This document shows, piece after piece, positions 56,196-58,854 of a DNA stretch of 58,854 bases (within the stretch, counting starts at the first letter, position 1; every line of letters begins with the position of its first letter). This DNA comes from a virus. The DNA lies in IMG/VR virus record IMGVR_UViG_3300042991_000497, positions 1 through 58,854 of that record; one strand, given 5' to 3'. The notes under the pieces were generated by a model. That model was not told the DNA's origin. It worked only from the letters and a program-made list of their open reading frames with translations, and made no database searches. Position numbers and translations under genes: made by a program.

Positions 56196-56435
56196 ATGAA
56201 AACTCTCGTGCGTGAAGGGCCGACGCTGTTGCTTGGCGCGTTCATCGTCCTCGCGGCGTTGAAGGTGCTGGGCTATACCGACTGGTCGTGGTTGGCGGTA
56301 TGTGCACCACTGTTGCTTCCTACCGTGCCCGCTTCGGTGTTGGTTGTTTTCGTCGTCTTCAGGTTTGCGTACTGGGTATCGGTGGGGGCTGTCGAGATCA
56401 CATTCAACGAACTTTCAGATTGGCTCAAAAAATGA
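56196..56435 (+). CDS. small membrane protein
   Basis: A 79-residue protein with two hydrophobic segments (about residues 10-28 and 31-62) and an acidic amphipathic C-terminus (EITFNELSDWLKK). It sits just upstream of the DUF2800 gene and overlaps its start by ATGA. Role unknown; it may recruit a replication protein to the membrane. Confidence 0.6.
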   Translation: MKTLVREGPTLLLGAFIVLAALKVLGYTDWSWLAVCAPLLLPTVPASVLVVFVVFRFAYWVSVGAVEITFNELSDWLKK

Positions 56436-57241
56436 CTCTCATGCAAACGTCAACGCCCGTCGTACTGCACGAAGACGCGCACGCGCGGCTGAGCCCGAGC
56501 GGGTCGAAGAAATGGTTCGCGTGCCCGGGGTCGTTGACCTTGGAAGAACCGATCCCGAACGAAGCCAGCAGCTATTCGGACGCAGGCACAGCGATGCACG
56601 ATATCGCAGCCCGCTGTCTCACCGAGCATCGCCGGGCGGCTCACTATGTCGGCGGGTACGTCGTCGTGAGCCCGCCGCACGAGATCGAACAGCGCAAAGT
56701 CGAGTTCGACGCCGAGATGGCTGAGCTGGCACAGGGCTACGTCGACGCGATGCGATTCCAGGCCCTCGGCGCCACCGCACACTGGGTCGAGCAGCGCGTC
56801 GACTTCTCCGAGTTTTGCGGCGTGCCCAAGCAATTCGGCACGGCCGACTTCATCGTCTTGGATGAGCGAGGGGGCGCGGTGTGGGTGAGCGATCTGAAGA
56901 CTGGCTACAAGCCGGTCGATGTGCGCAAGAACACACAGCTGATGATCTACGCGCTGGGCGCGCTGGCCAAACTGCGCGATGAAGACATAGCCAACCTGCG
57001 GGAAGACGAAGACGAAGACGAAGCCAACCTGCGGGAAGACGAAACTGCCGAAGACGAAGACGAAGACGAAGACGAAGACGAAGACGAAGACGAAGACGAA
57101 GACGAAGACGAAGACGAAGACGAAGACGAAGACGAAGCCAACCTGCGGGAAGACGAAACTGCCGAAGACGAAGACGAAGACGAAGACGAAGCCAACCTGC
57201 GGGAAGACGAAATCGCCGAAGACGAAGAGGAATTGTTCTGA
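56432..57241 (+). CDS. DUF2800-type nuclease, N-terminal part
   Basis: A 269-residue protein. RLSPSGSKKWFACPGSLTLE with Cys31, then SYSDAGTAMHDIAARCL, QYVDAMR-like helices, FGTADFIVLDER (Asp) and VWVSDLKTGYKPVD (Asp-x-Lys) give the PD-(D/E)xK nuclease core of DUF2800 proteins. After QLMIYALGALAKL the sequence departs into Arg-Glu-Asp and Glu-Asp repeats and ends. The rest of the family fold, including three further cysteines, is encoded by the next gene. The acidic run seems to have split one gene into two. The stop overlaps the next ATG by one base. Confidence 0.82.
   Translation: MTLMQTSTPVVLHEDAHARLSPSGSKKWFACPGSLTLEEPIPNEASSYSDAGTAMHDIAARCLTEHRRAAHYVGGYVVVSPPHEIEQRKVEFDAEMAELAQGYVDAMRFQALGATAHWVEQRVDFSEFCGVPKQFGTADFIVLDERGGAVWVSDLKTGYKPVDVRKNTQLMIYALGALAKLRDEDIANLREDEDEDEANLREDETAEDEDEDEDEDEDEDEDEDEDEDEDEDEDEANLREDETAEDEDEDEDEANLREDEIAEDEEELF
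57002..57228 (+). repeat. GAAGAC hexamer repeat coding for Glu-Asp, interrupted by NLREDE units
   Basis: Several blocks of the 6-bp unit GAAGAC, the longest with about 14-15 copies (57050-57137), separated by copies of a longer unit coding ANLREDE(T/I)AEDE. It encodes the acidic tail of the N-terminal DUF2800 half, and such runs are prone to slippage. Confidence 0.95.
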
Positions 57242-58080
57242 TGGGCGCCACAACGAAAGAAAACCCATTCACTTGGGCACGCCGCAAGGGCATCAAGACC
57301 ATCGTGCTGGGGGTGTACCAACCCAAAGCCGACGGCCACACCGAAGACGCTGTCAGCCTCGACGAGCTGGAGGCGTTTTCGGTCGAGTTGCGCGAGAAGG
57401 CCGCCAGGGTGGAAGCCGCCAAAGCGGATCGCGGCGTGATGCCGGACGAGAAGTGGGAGCGCATCTACCTCAACCCGACACCGAATGCAGAAGAGTGCGC
57501 GTTTTGCCGGGCCATGCCGACGTGCCCATCCGCGAATCGAACGCTGGGGGCATTCATGCTCGACGGCTTCGGCGCGGTGGAAGAAGGGAAAGCGCCGGCC
57601 CCCCGTGAGCTTGATTCCGTTGGGTTGCCGCTGCTGAACAGGCTAATGCACCAGGCGCCCTTCGTCGAGGACATGATTCTTGCGGTGCGCGCCGAAGTTG
57701 AGCGCCGGTTACTGGCCGGCGAAGAGTTGGCGGACTTCGGGCTGGATACAGGCCGACTCGGCGCTCGCAAGTTCAAGGACGCAGAGGAAGCTGAGCAACT
57801 TCTCAACAAACAAATGCGGCTCTCGAAAGACATGATTTACAACTTCAAGTTGAAGACCCCTACGCAGCTCGAAGAGCTGACCAAACCGGGCGAAGGTGGC
57901 GAGGCCCCCGTGCTTGGCGATACGCGGTGGAAACGCGTCTGCGCACTCGTGACGCGGAACGACCCGAAGCCGACGGTCAAGCTCAAAAGCAAGATCAAGA
58001 AGCCCTACGCCCTCCCGACACCAACGGCCGAGGGTTTCGAGGCGCACGCCACGCCACACCGAGCCGACGAGCTTTTTTGA
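57241..58080 (+). CDS. DUF2800-type nuclease, C-terminal part
   Basis: A 279-residue protein that continues the DUF2800 fold: GIKTIVLGVYQPKADG, SLDELEAFSVELREKAARV, then NPTPNAEECAFCRAMPTC, whose Cys-x2-Cys-x5-Cys completes an iron-sulphur cluster with Cys31 of the upstream protein. Beyond it is a helical region (RHQ-free, with LLNKQMRLSKDMIYNFKLKT) and a Lys-rich tail. It has no catalytic core of its own, so it would need to pair with the upstream product. It starts at ATG 57241, overlapping the upstream stop by 1 bp. Confidence 0.82.
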   Translation: MGATTKENPFTWARRKGIKTIVLGVYQPKADGHTEDAVSLDELEAFSVELREKAARVEAAKADRGVMPDEKWERIYLNPTPNAEECAFCRAMPTCPSANRTLGAFMLDGFGAVEEGKAPAPRELDSVGLPLLNRLMHQAPFVEDMILAVRAEVERRLLAGEELADFGLDTGRLGARKFKDAEEAEQLLNKQMRLSKDMIYNFKLKTPTQLEELTKPGEGGEAPVLGDTRWKRVCALVTRNDPKPTVKLKSKIKKPYALPTPTAEGFEAHATPHRADELF

Positions 58081-58089
58081 AAGGCACAC

Positions 58090-58455
58090 ATGACCGACGA
58101 AATCAACCTACCGCCAGCAGGGTTGGCAGGCGACTACGCGCGTGACTGCCCCGCGTATGACGTGCACGACCTGAGAAATGCCATCCTTGCAGACCGAGCG
58201 CAGCAATCCCCCCAAGCCAAGGCACAGCTAGACGTTGATGAACTTTGGAGGTACGCGCAACTATATGCAGATGAGCACAGAGCCGAGGCTCATCCTCATG
58301 CGTCACTCGCGGGGATCGAAGGTGCAAAACGGCGCAAACTCACTCACGAAGTGGCATTGCGGCACGGCTTGCGGGCGTTGGCCGAAAAGGCAGCGCGACC
58401 AGTAGCGCCAGCACCAGCGCAGCCACCAGCGCAGGCAGCACCTGCACCCCGCTAA
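58090..58455 (+). CDS. hypothetical protein
   Basis: A 121-residue protein: a charged helical middle (LDVDELWRYAQLYADEHRAEA), then an Ala/Arg helix and a Pro/Ala-rich tail (APAPAQPPAQAAPAPR). An AAAGGCAC ribosome site precedes the ATG. No family recognised. It lies between the DUF2800 pair and the DUF6745-like gene. Confidence 0.6.
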   Translation: MTDEINLPPAGLAGDYARDCPAYDVHDLRNAILADRAQQSPQAKAQLDVDELWRYAQLYADEHRAEAHPHASLAGIEGAKRRKLTHEVALRHGLRALAEKAARPVAPAPAQPPAQAAPAPR

Positions 58456-58475
58456 CCCAGCACCACGGAGAAGTC

Positions 58476-58854
58476 ATGTCGAAAATTGTACGTACAAAGA
58501 GCAGAGTCGCTGGCGGCATCACGCCGAAGGAGGAGATACTCCTCGCGGCCCACACCGCAAAATGGATTGCCACAGCAATGTCCACAGAACCGGTTGCACC
58601 CGAGCGCCTTGTGCCGGCCATCAAAGCGCTGTACGCTGCGGCATATCTGAAGGAGCCTCGCGTCGTCATCGTGCCTAGCCCGAAGGTCATGGCGTTTGCT
58701 GGTGGCTTCGCTGCGGCCATTTGGTGGCAGCGAGGCAACAACGCCGCAACGATCGACGCAACGATCGCCGCAACGGACGCCGCAACGGACGCCGCAACGA
58801 TCGCCGCAACGGACGCCGCAACGGACGCCGCAACGGACGCCGCAACGGCCGACG
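58476..58854 (+). CDS. DUF6745-like repeat protein, 5' part (runs off the window end)
   Basis: ATG 58476 follows CACGGAGAAG. Residues 1-88 form a small domain with TPKEEILLAAHTAKWIATAM and AIKALYAAAYLKEPRVVIV, resembling the start of DUF6745 proteins. From residue about 89 the protein enters the Ala-Thr-x-x repeat and is cut by the window end. Joining the window ends without correction would break the frame; a 5-base overlap (CGACG is at both ends) restores it exactly. The 3' portion with the main domain is at 2-1543. Confidence 0.78.
   Translation, partial: MSKIVRTKSRVAGGITPKEEILLAAHTAKWIATAMSTEPVAPERLVPAIKALYAAAYLKEPRVVIVPSPKVMAFAGGFAAAIWWQRGNNAATIDATIAATDAATDAATIAATDAATDAATDAATAD
58740..58854 (+). 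repeat. 12-bp tandem repeat, beginning of the Ala-Thr-x-x array
   Basis: About nine and a half GCAACG-containing 12-bp units of the array that also opens the window. The dominant units encode ATDA and ATIA. Confidence 0.95.

Overview
The window looks like the nearly complete genome of a GC-rich, probably temperate double-stranded DNA phage. Tail assignments point to podovirus-like architecture: large ejection-type virion proteins and a tubular/hub protein are present, and I see no tape measure, sheath or tail-tube set. The host is probably a proteobacterium with high GC (inference only). Both window ends lie inside the same 12-bp tandem repeat of what appears to be one gene, which starts at 58476 and ends at 1543. 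The natural molecule is therefore probably circular, or circularly permuted, and was cut in that repeat.

Layout: (1) Plus-strand early/replication operon, 55276 to 58854 and on through 1 to 14638. It holds a split DUF2800-type nuclease, a DUF6745-like repeat protein, a DUF2815 protein, a family A DNA polymerase, a VRR-NUC nuclease, an SNF2-type helicase, DUF3310, a tyrosine integrase, and a nine-gene block of glycosyltransferases, methyltransferases and uncharacterised genes. (2) Minus-strand late operon, 43498 down to 14660. It holds terminase small and large subunits, portal, virion proteins, scaffold, major capsid protein, head-tail and tail proteins, large internal/ejection proteins, holin candidates, a secreted beta-helix protein and a lysozyme-like protein. 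(3) Plus-strand accessory operon, 44627 to 51368. It contains nine paralogous genes, each with a conserved N-terminal domain of about 50-60 residues followed by a variable number of Ala-rich 11-residue repeats (33 bp); most are joined by 4-bp stop/start overlaps. (4) Minus-strand regulatory/replication block, 55087 down to 51658. It holds a small helix-turn-helix repressor with a lambda PRM-like leaderless promoter, small proteins, an archaeo-eukaryotic-type primase and a VapE-type helicase. The end of the VapE gene overlaps a cluster of 9-bp iterons next to an AT-rich tract, a good candidate replication origin.

The most unusual trait is expansion of tandem repeats of many sizes: 12 bp in the DUF6745-like gene, 33 bp in the nine-gene family, 9 bp at the origin candidate, 7 bp telomere-like, 15 bp, 6 bp (Glu-Asp run) and 21 bp. 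The nine-gene 11-mer repeat family is the best candidate here for an undescribed system. Its function cannot be read from sequence. Structured non-coding candidates include a cloverleaf-like element before the polymerase gene, a three-way-junction element upstream of the repeat-family operon, and repeated palindromes upstream of the small terminase gene.
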